A stretch of DNA of 64,000 nt from Setoptus koraiensis (GCA_048013815.1 CM106585.1:13330001-13394000), one strand, 5' to 3'; numbered from the stretch's first letter, positions 31,896 through 45,453 are shown. A program made the numbers and translations. Notes: generated by a model from the sequence alone, not told the origin.

Positions 31896-34800
31896 CTACC
31901 ATACGGACGACTTTTTGTTATTAATATTATGCTGATTATTTGACACATTTCGAGGGGCATCCTCACGGTTTCCACCAGTAGCAAGATGATTGTTTGTGTA
32001 TTTCTTGTTAGAATTGTTGGCACTTTTATAGTAATTATTTGACTGATTTGAATGATTATTATTATGAGATATATTCCTGCCATTTGGTCCACTTGTGGAA
32101 GATATATTCCTCTGGATCTGTGACTGCTGATTGCCACTATTCAAGGGAGCCATTCCGGATACTAGCTTGCCATTTGCAAACTGCTGATTAGCTTTGGATT
32201 GATAGCTCTGACCTATGTTATTATCACTGCTATAAATAGTAGAGCTGGCTGCAGTCACATGATTGGTAGTATTGGAGGGTTTGGGTTTGTGTAAATCACT
32301 GGTAGAATTTGTTTTATTATTGATATAATTGGTATTATTTGTGCGCATCAACAATTTGGCTGATGAAGATAAATTTGAAGTTGATGAAGTGTTTTGTGAT
32401 GTTATAGCATGAGGTATTTGACTATGATTTGGCAATCTCGTATTATTGTGATTATTAGTTGATTGTTGATTGTTAGTATTGTTCGGAGCCTGTTTGGTTG
32501 TGACAGAGTTTTTACCGACCATCATTTGATTATTTTGCTTATTGGGTGGTACCAATCCTTTGTTCATAGTCGGTGCCAGAGCTTTATTCTGGCTAGATTG
32601 AGATTCTAGGAGTTGCTGTTCTTGCCCATTTGTTAGCCATGACATCTGGTCGGCAAAAGGTGACGTCACACTAAATGATTCCATTTTTTTTATCCTGGCT
32701 CTAACATTACCCAAAGGCAATAAGTTATTAACATTCCGTGAATCATTGGCTGAAGCAGATACTATAGCTACCGGGGGTTTGCATTTATCTATATCATTAG
32801 AATGAGCATCTTTTCTCACTAGTGGTAGAGGTCTATTATTGTCATCATTGTTACTTGTTGATGATGAACTAGATCTCCTGCCATCTGGTAAAGCATTCTG
32901 AGCTAATGGTGAATTTGTGTTATTCAAATGATTAGTGGTCTTGATATTATCGTTCAAGTATGCTAACCCTGGCAACTTGGTTTTCTCTCTATTGTTTTGA
33001 CTAGAGTTTAATTGTTGTGCATGCTGAACTCGGTGTTTACTATTATTTGAGGATAGTTGCTGCTGATGAGATGGGGTTCCATTTGAACCTGTCAGGGCCT
33101 TATTAGCATTGAATATAGCAGACAGAGATGGTTGTGACTTATGATTAGGATTGACTTGACTATGAGCTGAGTTGGATGATGAGGATGTAGAATGATCCCC
33201 GCTTCCCGACGGCGCTACTCTAGACTTCCTTGGTTGGTTTTGTTGTCTAGATTGGTTTTGCTTGAGTCGATTATCAGGAGATGAAACTAATTGAGGTGCC
33301 AAACCAGGATTGGCAGGGGAATTCAAGAACGAGGGCATGCGGTCATCCCCTTTCTTTGGTTGCTGCACATTAGTTAGTTTTTGTTGTTGTTGCCCTTGGA
33401 GACCTGGTTTGTGTACCAAAAACGGTTTTTCGTCTTGTCCATTAATTGGATGAATTGGTTTATCTTCTTTGGGGACAATCTTTCTAGTATCTTCAAGCAT
33501 ATTATCCTTGTCTAGTGTCGGTGTTGGTGGTTTCTTTGATTTAGTGAAAGATAATCTCTTGTTTTTACCATTGGCACCACTAATACCCGCTGAGTCTGTG
33601 TGACTCTTAAGCTGAGGTCCCTTTTTAGCATCATTTTTGTCCATTCCATCTGGCTTGCATCTTTTCATATCAATCATAAGGCTATCTTCAATATTATAGT
33701 ATTCAAATTCGCTGCTAGCCGATATCATAGACATAGCGTCAGAGCATAGCGACATATCCTCAAATCTTTCTTCCCACTGCCCGTCATCTTGGCACAGTAA
33801 AAGCACTGGATCAACTCCATTCCTTTGTTTAGAAAACTGGGATTGTATTGGTACAGAATTGTTATTGCTTAAGGACAAACTGCCATTGATTTCAGCCTCC
33901 ATTGTCAGGACACGAATATTGTCAACAAATTGACGAATGCTACTTAATTTATTGCCTTCTTGTAGTCCGCTGTTCCTATCATGAGCTGACTTTTGTTCGA
34001 ATTCTTTTAGTCCATCTGGCTTGTCATGATTCCACTGGTTAGATGTTACGGTAGCCTCTAGATCGAGCGGTTTGTTATTCGATAGAATGTTCGTACTGTT
34101 TGCGACACGAGCTTGTTGTTTACTACTATTGTTGTCGAAATTATAAATAATACTATTGCTTGTGTGAGATCTAGTGACGTTTCCAGTTTTGTTATCGCCA
34201 ACCGCAGTCTTTTTGATTGGTTGGGAGACTTTCATATCTTGTTGTTGTATTTGTGGCTCTTGTGAATCAATCAAATTAATCTGCCTATAATCGTTATATC
34301 CGCTAGATGGTTTACCACTATTCTGGGATAATTGTTTATTGATTACTTCGTTACCACTATTGATCAATCTATCCAAACCTGGCTTTGTGATGAAACCATT
34401 GGAGGTTTCTTCCTTCTGGAGAGTGGAAGAATGAGAATCCAGTGTAGTTGATATGGTTGAATCAAAAGTAAAATTTGTTACTTTTGTCTTGTCATCACTC
34501 TTATTGTTGCCGTTATTGCTGTTGTTGTGGTTACTATCTATGGTGGCCTCGTTTTTCGTTCTTGAGCTCTCCCCATCGTGAGTTATTTTAGGTGGCGGAT
34601 AATTGTAGAATAGGCCGCCTTTTCTGCATTTAATGTTGTTCAACTCAAGCAAAGTTTGATCACTAATTGAATTGCTGATATTGCTATTAGATTGGCTAGC
34701 TGTTTGATTGATTTTAGACTGTTGCCTAGATTCATTGTTGACTTTAGAATCATGAATAGCCTCCATCAATAGTTTGTTTTTGTTGTAATTGTTTATGTTA

Positions 34801-36404
34801 TTTTGATTGTTGTTACTAATACCACTATCAGTTTTATCGTTATTTTTATTACCGTTGTTGTTGATTTTAGTATCACCGTAACTGCTGCAGCTGTTGGTAC
34901 CATAAACTTCTCTTTTCTGATCATTCCGGCAACTGCGCTTATCTTCACCGGCAACTAATTTTAGAGAATCGATATCGCTTTTACTATCTCCTGACCTATT
35001 TTCAACATCCCCGAAAAAATTAATTTGATTTTTGTGCTGACTAATCCTAGATTGATTGACTTTATCATCAGTCAGGTTGTTCAATTGATCCAAGTTGAGA
35101 GGCTGCCGAGAGTGATTTACTCGGAAGTCATTGCTGGACGATGTTTCATAGCGCGATTGACCATTTCGACCAATTTTGGTTTGGTGCTGCTGATGCACAT
35201 GATGATTCTCATTGTCACCCATTTGATGATGCGTATTGCTGGCGGCTGACAGATGATCTTCTTCGCTTAGCGTTGAGCCATTTGATGGTTTATAATTAAG
35301 ATTGTTCATTTTAATTCCTGTTGTTCGCTGATATTGTTGCAATATATTATTATAGTTTTCATAGTTGAACTTTCTTATCAAAGTGCTCAAAGATGAGGTA
35401 GGCGACAATTTGTCATTGCCACTACGATGTAACATGAGTTTTTTGTCGTTGACTTTGCCGTTGTTATAATTGTTGAGATGACTTGGAGAGGACGATGACG
35501 ATAACTTTTCGGCATGATTAGTAGGATTGTATAATTTAAATCTAGTAGTTGATTGTGGCTTATTATTGATAGACATCGCCGATGTCGACGATGATATGTG
35601 GAATAGTTTACAAGTGGCAGCCAAGAGGCCATTACCTGTTTTAGCAGGCGATGCAGTAGTCATTGTGACAACATTGGCAGCTTGATAATTATATTGGTGT
35701 CTATCTATCAAAGCTCCCTGTTGTTTTAGTTGTTGTTGTTGAGCTAGCGTTATTTGAGATATATTAACGTTAGCCAACGAGGAACTTAAGCCGCCATGTT
35801 GTTCGTGAAACAGAGCGCCAGATGTCGCTTGTTTTCTATTTAAACTGAGATTTATATTTTGGCTAAAGTTGCGGTGATGATGATATGACTGACTTGGTGC
35901 TTGTTTACTAACAAAGCTGAAATTCGGAAATGATGATGAGGCTGAATTGTAATTCAAATGATGTTCATGATCTATGTGTTTGTTTGTTTATGCGTTATAT
36001 GATTGACAGATTGAGAACGGTCCATGATTGGAATGGAGAGATGAGTTAATTAAAAATGTCGGATGGATTCCCGTTGGGAGTAGATATTTATGGATCGATG
36101 CTATCGATACATGAACCGATAAGATTAGCTCGCAAATGTACCTACCCATGAACTGTTTCTTGCGGTTCTTACTTGACTCGATTGTTGTCCAACTGCCGCA
36201 TTGGCTTCTGTCGTTGCTGAACGGTGACAAAGTTGAGGAAATATTGCGCGACAAAGAGCGTCTCAGTGAACGAGATATCGGCTTATCCAGCAGATACAGC
36301 AACAGAGGTAGACCGAGGCCCTCGATCAAAGTCAACCAAATGAGAATGTTGTCTAATATCGGGTTCCACATGTAGGGCATCATGTTTGTTGCTACGAGTA
36401 GAGC
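31896..36404 (-). CDS. last two exons of a putative seven-helix receptor with a giant disordered tail (5' partial)
   Basis: Two exons: 36404-36146, after a CTAACAG acceptor, and 35971-31896, joined across a 174-base GT/AG intron. Phases match (1), and the junction creates an Asp (KKQFM-D-HEHHL). The first exon encodes what looks like the end of helix 6 (ALLVATNMMPYMW), a short outer loop, helix 7 (ILIWLTLIEGLGLPLLLYLL, where LPLLLY stands for NPxxY) and a basic helix-8-like segment (SRSLRRSLSR). The second exon adds about 1358 residues, dominated by Asn, Ser and Gln and predicted disordered. Denser islands occur near WEERFEDMSLCSDAMSMISA, SFTKSKKPPTPTLDKDN and RARIKKMESFSVTSPFADQ; these may be binding sites. 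The TTG codon at 35957 is not a plausible start, which further supports the splice. Exons for helices 1-6 were not found upstream. The receptor class is inferred from one helix; the long open frame itself is secure. Confidence 0.62.
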
Positions 36405-36560
36405 CTGTTAGGTTTTGAGGTAGGCAAGATGGCAGAAGGGATAAAACATACGGATGGTTAGCCATGGTGTCATCAATTAATTGTTTGCTCGGTCCGGATA
36501 CCGATTAATCAGTATTAGGATAATTAATCTTTTGTTCTTTTTTGCTATTTAAACTTGGCG

Positions 36561-36647
36561 CTTGGATCGGGTCGAGCTTGCACCCTGCGACCGTGGAACC
36601 TCAACGATCTGGTGCATGAGATTGGGTGCAGCTCGACAAGACTCAAG
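36561..36647. repeat. 87-base long hairpin, possible structured RNA
   Basis: The arm GTCGAGCTTGCACCC (36571-36585) pairs with GGGTGCAGCTCGAC (36624-36637), leaving one bulged base. Outside, CTTGGATC (36561-36568) pairs with 36640-36647 apart from one mismatch and one G-U pair. Inside, GC-ACC pairs with GGTGC with a single bulge. The length and arm sizes resemble a microRNA precursor, but I recognise no known microRNA. It lies about 155 bases upstream of the receptor exon, perhaps in an intron. Strand is unknown. Confidence 0.55.
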
Positions 36648-36693
36648 TGTTGAGTCCACTATAATATAGACTCAGTATAGATATATACTGTAC

Positions 36694-36709
36694 TGTACTG
36701 TACAGTACA
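36694..36709. repeat. 16-bp perfect palindrome
   Basis: TGTACTGTACAGTACA reads the same on both strands. It lies inside a TACTG-repeating tract. Confidence 0.8.
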
Positions 36710-37575
36710 TGTACAGATAAATTGCAAGTATTCATGAATCATGATGATAAATTTGACATCAACAGATACTCTGCAAAACTGTTGATTTGCATAATAATTA
36801 AAGTCGCTATACATGCAGCAATATGGAGTGATCACACGAATCTAACATATAAAAAATAAATAGTATGGTCCCAATTCGCTGGCTTTCATCCAGCAGTCAC
36901 CTTTTGCATTGATGATTAGCATGATGTAGGGCTTCGCTTGTTACATGAGAAAAGAAATCGCAAGTTATAGCTGTAGCGAGGCCAACATTGTACATTGTAC
37001 GACCGGATTGTCTATCTATGACTCGTATCGTATTTTCAACTCTTGGGTGGGCATCTATTGGACCGGATAGCAAGCCAGCGAGAGTCATGGCATGAAAGGA
37101 TATTATACTTATACTGATACAGTTACCATGCCGACCATCACAGGCGCAGTGGGTGAGAGACAGACCGGCACACAGTGCAAGAAACAGCCATTATTTATTC
37201 TGGCAGTTATGCAACAAATACACTCAAGGAGACCTTTCGCTGAATCAATCCACCATAGCGCATAACATGTATACACACATCATATATTATAATATATACA
37301 TACATATAAATAGCTGTATGTATATGACAAGATGGACATTTGCGATGCTGATGGATTTAGAGTTGAAAGTTAATGCCTCAGATACACACGGCCGGACACC
37401 AGCAACAACAGTTAGCCAGCTAGTATGGTCACAGCAAACCTCTCTAACTAACTAACTTAGTTGAGGAGAAATCTACATGTTAGTCAGGTTAGTTAGAATC
37501 ACACGCATCGTCTCATTCGCTGGCGCTGATGATTTGAATTGCACCGTTGTTGCACTTTGAGTAGTACGGGTCATC

Positions 37576-37722
37576 ATGATGATTCGACTGGCCGATTTGT
37601 TGTGCACAAACACCAAAGACGGACATTGCAAAAGCTGCCCGTCAGTGATTCTGAGGCAGCTGGACCACTGGCCGGCTCAATCAGTCAGCAGTCTGGGCAA
37701 CAAGTCCAAAGTCCACTACCAG
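37576..37722 (+). CDS. weak candidate first exon (unrecognised)
   Basis: Forty-nine codons from ATG (MMIRLADLLCTNTKDGHCKS at the start) end exactly at a CAG/GTACAG donor in phase 0. The composition looks more protein-like than neighbouring frames, with few low-complexity residues and three spaced cysteines. Unspliced, the frame stops five codons later. No downstream exon, promoter element or family match could be found, and an overlapping frame on the same strand is also open, so this may be chance. Confidence 0.2.
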
Positions 37723-38717
37723 GTACAGAGGAGCTAAAACAAGATTTGTTTCAGCAGCGGCAACAACAACAACAACAGCACCAGCAACGGCGACAAGACA
37801 ACAACGGCAACAACAACCAATGCACAAAAGCGAGACTGGACAACTACTACCTGTAAAAATACACACACGCAGAGCCAATGGTTAAATCGGGAGGCACGGA
37901 GCCATGGCTATACGATAACAACAGTAATGCAAGTTATGCATAGATTGATGATGATGATGAACATCCAAAAGATTGCTACAGACGACGGTCTAGATGACAT
38001 GACGTTGGTGTTGTTTCCTCTTTGCATTTTTGTTATTTACAACCATTGATACCATACACGGACTAACAAAAATAGTCAGTCACAATGCACATACAATCAA
38101 CATCAACACATACTCGCAACAGCGATAATATAACTATTGCACAAAGCAATGTGTTATTAATCTCAGACACGATAGTATAGTTCCTTTTCCTTTATTCCAT
38201 AACTAATTTATTTAGATGCTATCCTCTAGGAAATATCCACTATCATCTCCTATATTTGGTCATGGATTCAATATTACAGTATTATTATAGCACACAAACG
38301 CTACTCAAACACGGCAACAATATGCCATACAGCTAACAGTATAGCAATATTGCAATATCACAATAGATGGATAATGTTGCTGGTCGTCGTCTAACAAACA
38401 GTAGTGTTACCAGTAGTAATGGCAGCAGGAATTTCAACAACAGCCGGGAGATACTTAGATAAAAATTATCCTTACAGCTATCTGGACACACAAGACGACA
38501 ACAGAGTGCCTTGAGTTGCAGCGATATCTCTCTGGCTCTCTCTCTCTCCTCCATTCTTTCGATTCGTCACTCGCAAGCTACTAACTGGATCGCACAACCG
38601 CCAGCATTGACACAATCGACAATGGCCGGATGGAAAATGAAACTTCACACACCGGCCCGGCTAGACGATGGCGTTCTGAAAGCACCAGTGGATAGAAATG
38701 ATCAAATTCAAATATCG

Positions 38718-38720
<3 letters not shown>

Positions 38721-38793
<73 letters not shown>
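38721..38793. repeat. GT dinucleotide microsatellite
   Basis: About 36 uninterrupted GT units, the longest pure dinucleotide run in the window. Confidence 0.95.
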
Positions 38794-38795
<2 letters not shown>

Positions 38796-41756
38796 GAGAG
38801 ACACGACAAGTGCTGATTATGATAGTGGCTCATGAACAGCAGGTTTGGGTACAACGGCTAGTCGAAATATATCACACGGAGAGGATTTGGTCACCATCGA
38901 TCGTCAACAATTGGCACAAGGGCATTAAAAGCCTATTGAAGGTTGATTCGAAGGATGCGATCTTGACGTCAGACACCGATATTTGATTCGCTCTTTCGCT
39001 GATACAGTTAGCTGTTGCTATTAAGTCCAAGTCGAAACATCGGCAAAGAAAACGACATTCTCGCTCTATGTCAGTCAGAAGGATCGAATTGCACACACAC
39101 ATTCGTGGTGGCTTGCTGTATTTACAGTCGATCTCAAGTTGGCAAGCTAGATGTTAGTAAACAACAACAACAAGTAGCAGCAATAGTGGAGACACAAGTT
39201 TTTTAAGTCACAACGAATTAGACGGATCGAATAGGATCGGATTAGATCAACTTTTACTCTGCAATTGATAATTGAGCTAGTTTCACAGGTTGCGCAAGTC
39301 TTGCTGCAGCAGCAGAGTTAATCATTTAGATGATGATCATCATCAACAGCCTCTCATAACTACATAGGCAAAGGAAAATTAATGCCAGCGACAACTACAA
39401 ATAGCCAAAATAGTTTACGGGCGCCACAGCGGCTGAAATTCAGATTACCTAATCTAATAAATCAATTGAAATGGGACCATGAACCACTAGCATGAGTTGT
39501 CTCATGTCTCATTGGGTTGTCCGGCGGTGGAATTGACGTGCGGTAGTTGCCGGTGAGAAAAAAAAAAGTGACTCACTTCCACGGTCGCTGCTATCGATAA
39601 CGCTAATCTAATAGGAAGCAATTCTCTGCAATGCTTTGTTGCTGCGAAAACAACAATAATAAAACAACAGCAACGCCAATAGTAGAAACAAAAATAACGG
39701 CACCAACAACAACAATGATAAGCAACAGGTTGTCCCGATTCAAGTTCACAAACTACATTCTTTCTCAATGTAAACTTGTGTGTATATCGGCATTCTTTAT
39801 TGATGCATAAAGGACCAGCAAAACTTGTATTGGTAGCCATAAGACGCATTAACGGAATATGCGTCCGACTGGAGTGACGGCTGGCGGTTAACGGTTAGAC
39901 TGAATTTGTCAATCATTGTCGATCCATATCCGTCATTCGTCTTGTCGTTGTTCTAATTTGCCTAGCTAGCTGGCAATTTTATACGCCAAGACCGGTGTGT
40001 GTTCCATCCATTCATTCGAGCACAACTACCTACTACTGAAAGTAACTACTGTAGGTATTACATAACAACAAACACACAAATATTATGTATTGTTGTTATT
40101 GCTGATCATCATCATTAAACACAGCAAGTCTTTGTGAGAGGGTGTACATTTAATAGAGTAAAGATCTCTTTCTCCCTATTCCTCTGTCTCTGTCTGTCTA
40201 ACTGTCTGTCTGACTGTGTGTGTGTGTATGTTTTGTTATTGTTATTGTAGTTGTGGCAGTCGGAATCAATTAGTATTATATGCATATGCAGTACAAACTT
40301 GTGGCTCGCTTGCATTTGCGTATTATTACATTTGGCTCGCCACTTCCATCTTGGCCCGATGGACAGCCACTAGCTGAGCGTTAGCCGGCAACGACTGAGC
40401 GAGAGCCATATAAGATAATCTGTGAAATTAATGATAGCTATCCTCTAATTCCATCTCTTCTACTCTCATAGTCAAATGACACATAACAAGTGTATCATTC
40501 ATCATTCATTAGGCGGCAGGGGAGTAATAGTGACGGCAACTAGACTAGTCAACTGCGCACAATAATGGATCGTTATAACGTTATTTACTGCCGGTGTTGG
40601 CTGGCTAGCCCGGTGTGAGCGAGTCGGATATACACGACCGAGAGATCAAACGGCAACAGCAATAACGACAACATGTTTCTAGCGCGGATAGAGCGAAAGT
40701 TTGCTTGTTGGGCTCAACGAGACAGCTAGCTCAGTGTGATAGGACGATAAATCAAAAAGTCATCATTTTTCATCTGTACGGTATGTACTGTGTGTATGGT
40801 AGGCGTTCAACGGGCAAACTGTAACTTTCTTTTATCATCCCTTTGGTACAGTTATCTCGCCTGAGTGAGAGAGTGCCGTTATATCACAATATTATCATAA
40901 TATAATAACGTAAAATGTAATAACAATAATAATATCATAAGCGTTTGCCGATCAAATTTAATTAAAGTCGCCACATACAATGCGCGAGTGGTCAGTTGGT
41001 GTTGGCTGGCGACCGTTTGCTGGCCAGCGCCGGCGCCACTGACCGTTCGCTCTGGCCGAGCCAGCAGTGTAGCAATGATACATTTATACATAAATATATA
41101 TATATATTTATATTAATGAGTCAATCACGACAATGACAACCACTTTGGCCCTTGCCTCTAATGAACGCTTACGTAAGCTCTCGCATGTAAGTGCACCGGT
41201 TGTTGTTGAGAGTTCGATCAACTTTATCCGCGCAACAATCTGTTGTCAGACAAGAGTCTTTGTTGTCGGCGTTGTCGTGCCAGACAGCGACCCCTCGGCC
41301 GAGCACTCTATGCAACGCAATGCAGGCGATACATTATTAGTGCTGGCCATTTTCGGGCCAGGTTAAGTGGTCATGAAGAGACGCGTCAGAGGGTCTGGCT
41401 TGTGTTGATCTGACACGAGTAAAAAACACTTTGCAATCGCCAGCTTTGAGCGATTTGTGGCAGCAGTTTCAGTCGACAACTAGTTATCATTCATCTGCGG
41501 ACTCATCGTCGTCCGCTAACGCACCGCTACAATCTAATAAAAGGAGCGAGGTGCCAATAATGATAATGATGATAATAATACATACATACATATTATTATT
41601 ACACATAATATGTTTGTATAATGTTGCTGATTTAATCGAAACTGCTCCTCGCTACATTCAGTGATTATGTAACTCAGCTGCGAGATAATATCTGACCGAT
41701 GAGCAGCACTACTACTGTTGCTTGAGCGGTTGCTGGCAGCCGCTAGTTGGCAATCA

Positions 41757-41774
41757 CGACTGGCCGGCCAGTCG
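41757..41774. repeat. 18-bp perfect palindrome
   Basis: CGACTGGCCGGCCAGTCG equals its own reverse complement with no spacer. Confidence 0.85.
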
Positions 41775-43823
41775 GGATTAGTTGCCGTTGTTGCCGCTAA
41801 CTAATACCCGCCAACGGTTAGCTGGAGACCGAATCAATCAATCGATTGGATGCCACTCCGCTCGGCTCTGGCTCGAACGGGCTCCACTCGGCTTTGGCTC
41901 TAACGGGCTCCACTCGGCGCCACTTGGCTCCACTCAGACGCCACTCTGGACGGCCAGTGACGAGTGGCGCCACCACTGACAACATTGTGAGCAACATGAG
42001 CGCACCGTTATGAGAGAGAGAGAGAGAGAGAGCAAGAGAAAAGTTGTTGCGCAACAACAAGAATAACTTTGCGCCTGGCAGCGACGACGCAAAGGGGGCT
42101 CGTCATCGTCGCTGGCCAGCAGTGGAGCAGTTGAGTGGCGCTTGTTTTTTGCCTCAAATGAAGTTGCAACGGCATTGCCAACAATGAAACTGATCGTCTA
42201 AAAATACGCCGCACTTGTTGCGTTTGCGCAACTTTCATCTGGCTCTCGGATTGGATCGGCTCGGACTGTGCCCATGGCCGCATTGCCGGCCGCCCGAGTG
42301 GGCCATCGTAGCGAGCCGAGCCGAGATTGGGCAGCGGTCTTGTCGACAAACAGTGGAGCAGTGGAGCTAGCCATCAGGTAGTGGCTGGCAATCAGCAGAC
42401 GACAAGAGCGCCGTTCTCATGCGATGCTGATTGATCTTGAATCTTGGTTTGCGATGCCGCGGTAGCTACATTAAAAGCGATATGTCTTTGTTAGCTGCGC
42501 TGGCCAACTAAAAACTTGAGATATAAACGACCGTGGCACACAAACAACAACAGCATACTCACACACACACACCGACAAGGCTGAAATCAATCACAGCGAC
42601 GCCGTCAGCTGTGAGAGGCTGCTATTAGCTTGCCAAGTTGCCGTTTGATGATCATCGTGAGCAACCATCGGACAGCAACACAACAGTCGCTTGATGAACA
42701 GTGAGCATGGTCAGTTGCGCAATGGGGTTAGTGGAAGCGCCATTGTGCCAGCAAGCCAGCAAACGTTGAGTCGGCCGGCCGGCCAATTGGACTCTTTATC
42801 ATCGTCGGCGTAGTAATGAAATGGCCCGAGTCAAATCGCACAATCGAGCCTCATCGCAGCAAGCGACACTCATGCCGCAGCAGCAGCGTATAGCAACATA
42901 CGCCGTGGACATGTGTTGCATGGTTACGTCAGGCGACTAACGGGCCACACTCTTGTCGCCTGGCGCATAAAGTTGCGCAACACACACAATGACAAGTGTC
43001 GTATACGGTGTCAGCGGTGGCATTAGACAGTGCGTATAAATAATAGAAACGAGCACATAAGTATAAGTAGCAACGGTCGCCGATAACAACAATGCCCACT
43101 GTGTGTCACAATGTCAGCTGACTCACTGACAGACAGCTGACTGCAGCTCATTGCCAGTTTGACAGTTTTGAGTTTGTCACCGCTCGCTGTTTGCGCCCGC
43201 TGGCTAGCCAAGGTTTGCCCGTTGCCTGGCTACTGTTTGCCTGTTGGCGAGCCAATGGTCGAGCCGTATCTGTCTAGGCCGAGCCAGCGAGCTAGTGACA
43301 CCGCTGTACGCAGCAATTGCAGCAGGCAGCATGATGCAGCCATATGATCATTGTATAATAATAGTGTTGCGAGCCGAGATCATCTTTACTCGTTAACCTT
43401 GACAAGCCATTGTCTCTGGCGCAATCCGATGGACACACCTCGGTCGCCCTTCAGCCTCGGTGGCGTCTGCTAGCGCTGCTGTTGTGATGCAACCGATGTT
43501 GACATTTTTTCCTTCTCCGACTCTGCAATCTCGACTCGGCGAACGCCGTGCAGCAAGGGGCCAACTGTCGCTCAGTGTGAGCAATTCTTTTGGAGATTTT
43601 GAAGATTCATTCATTCTTTTGGCGCCTCGTCGCGAGTCACAGTGCCAATGGGCACAGTGCAATTGTGCATTGTGCTGTCGCGGGTGCCGCCGCCATATGA
43701 TTGGCGAATAATACGAATAATAATACGCTTCGAAAAGAAGAAGAAAAAGAAAAAATGATGCCGCCGAACGTAAGGAACGAAATGGAGCGAACAGGCGTTT
43801 TTAGCCTGAAGCAGCCGTTACTT

Positions 43824-43859
<36 letters not shown>

Positions 43860-44625
43860 TGGAAATGTCAAATGTCTGACGCAACAACAATGACGCACAC
43901 ACAATCACTGCAGGACAGGTGATACGCCGAGGCGGAGAGAGTACCGTTATTGCAGTCACATGGACGGAGCAGTATGGCCGGTATGGCCAGTATGGCCGGT
44001 ATGACAGCTTGACAAAAGGCGCTGCATGAGACTGGTGGTCGTACGGTTGCGCAATAATGATGGAAGCCGCCAATCACTTACATCACTTTGATTCAATTTG
44101 ACCATTGTTCCTGATTGTCGCTGTTGTGCCGCTGGCCCACTCCTGATTGTAGCTGTTGCCGGCCGAGTCACACTCGATCTGTTTTCTAGTCCATCGCCTG
44201 GTGGCGCTGAATAATTGGCATGAATACGGCCCGCTCCATTAAGTGACCACTGGCCGGTTTGGCCAGTGGCTCACACTTGACAGAACAGCGCGTCGAGGGA
44301 CAGCAGCGGCCTGTTTTGTTGGGGCCGGCCGTGAGAGGGCGCAGCGCGACGGCACTTGGCACAATCACTCACTCACACAATCTCAGTCGCTTTGCGGCGG
44401 CCGGCTCATCGCATTGCGGAAGTTGGCCACTCGACCGGCCATTCGCAGCGGCTCGACCGGCTTGAACTTAGAGCGTGTCAAGTTGGACAAGCTTGGACCC
44501 GTTTGTTGGAGAGAGACAGATAACAGCAACATCGGGCCAACGAAGCCGGCGGCCGGCGATGATTTACCTGGGTGCTCACACTAAAATTGAGCGATAGTTT
44601 GCGATAATGCCGGTCGCTGTTGAAC

Positions 44626-44661
44626 TTAGACGCTCACACGTTGTTAGACGCTCATACGTTG
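44626..44661. repeat. 18-base tandem duplication
   Basis: Two adjacent copies of TTAGACGCTCACACGTTG differing at one base. Confidence 0.85.
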
Positions 44662-45337
44662 TTGGAAAAGCGCGCTTGTAACGCGTCGTTGCTGCTGAAA
44701 CCGGCGATGATCATTATTAGAGTAACAAATCATTCTAGCGCATGAATAGTTTTGCCTCTTAATTATGAATTGTTCGCTCGCTGAGCAAATAACAACAGCA
44801 TCAACTTGTGCCAACTGCGATCATCACACCGTCTGATGTCGGATCTCTGCATTGTTGATGCCATTACGTAACATGCGTCTTGCAATGTGTGTTGACCGAG
44901 CAGAGTGAGCGCGCTGAGTGAATTTGGCCGGTTTTGGCCGGATATGGCCGTAACTCTTGTGTATGATTTATTTCGCTTTTGGTTTTGTTTGCGCCGATTG
45001 AACGTGGCCATCGCCATGTTTGATGTGAGTTTATCTGGGCTTAAAGAGTCTCGATTTTAAATGGTCGTCGCTGCGCTGAGCGTCCGATGAGCCGATCGAG
45101 TGGCTTTGTTTGCCAACAAAGGCGCCAGTTGAATCAAACGAGCTGAACGAATCGACGATTGAATCAAATGAGGCCGCTCACCGGCTCTCGTCGCCGCCGC
45201 TGCAGCCAGTCTATTTATAGCCTGTTGTCTTGTGTGTTTATTTATCGCCGTTTTATCGCAGCAACTGCACGCCAACAACCCAACACCTCAGCGGTTACCT
45301 AGAGCCAGTGAGGCAAACGCAAACAAACAGGCGCAAC

Positions 45338-45453
45338 ATGACATGGGCACAACAACAATTGATCGAGATAACGTTGAAGGGTCTAATTGAATGGATCGAG
45401 TTGAGCTGTCACACTTTCGAGGATCACTGCAGGACTATGCGACTATGCAACAG
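45338..45453 (+). CDS. weak candidate first exon with TATA-like box (unrecognised)
   Basis: Thirty-eight codons plus two bases, from ATG (MTWAQQQLIEITLKGLIEWI) to an AACAG/GTAAAC donor, phase 2. The stretch has amphipathic helix character and three cysteines. A TATTTATA box lies at 45212-45219, about 125 bases upstream, giving a plausible leader. I could not find the next exon or a family, and one good donor plus one TATA-like word can arise by chance. Confidence 0.22.

Larger units (their letters stand above)
36405..40900. other. region upstream of the partial receptor: presumed intron or intergenic
   Basis: The upstream exons of the partial receptor must lie on the minus strand in or beyond this region, but I see no helix-rich exon. 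Present are a long hairpin at 36561-36647, a 16-bp palindrome at 36694-36709, a GT run at 38721-38793, and short frames: a minus-strand frame ending at a GTGACT donor near 36.9 kb, and a plus-strand frame at 37576. Two copies of CAA-type repeats occur at 37.75 and 39.16 kb, and one TTGCGCAA at 39290. Confidence 0.5.
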
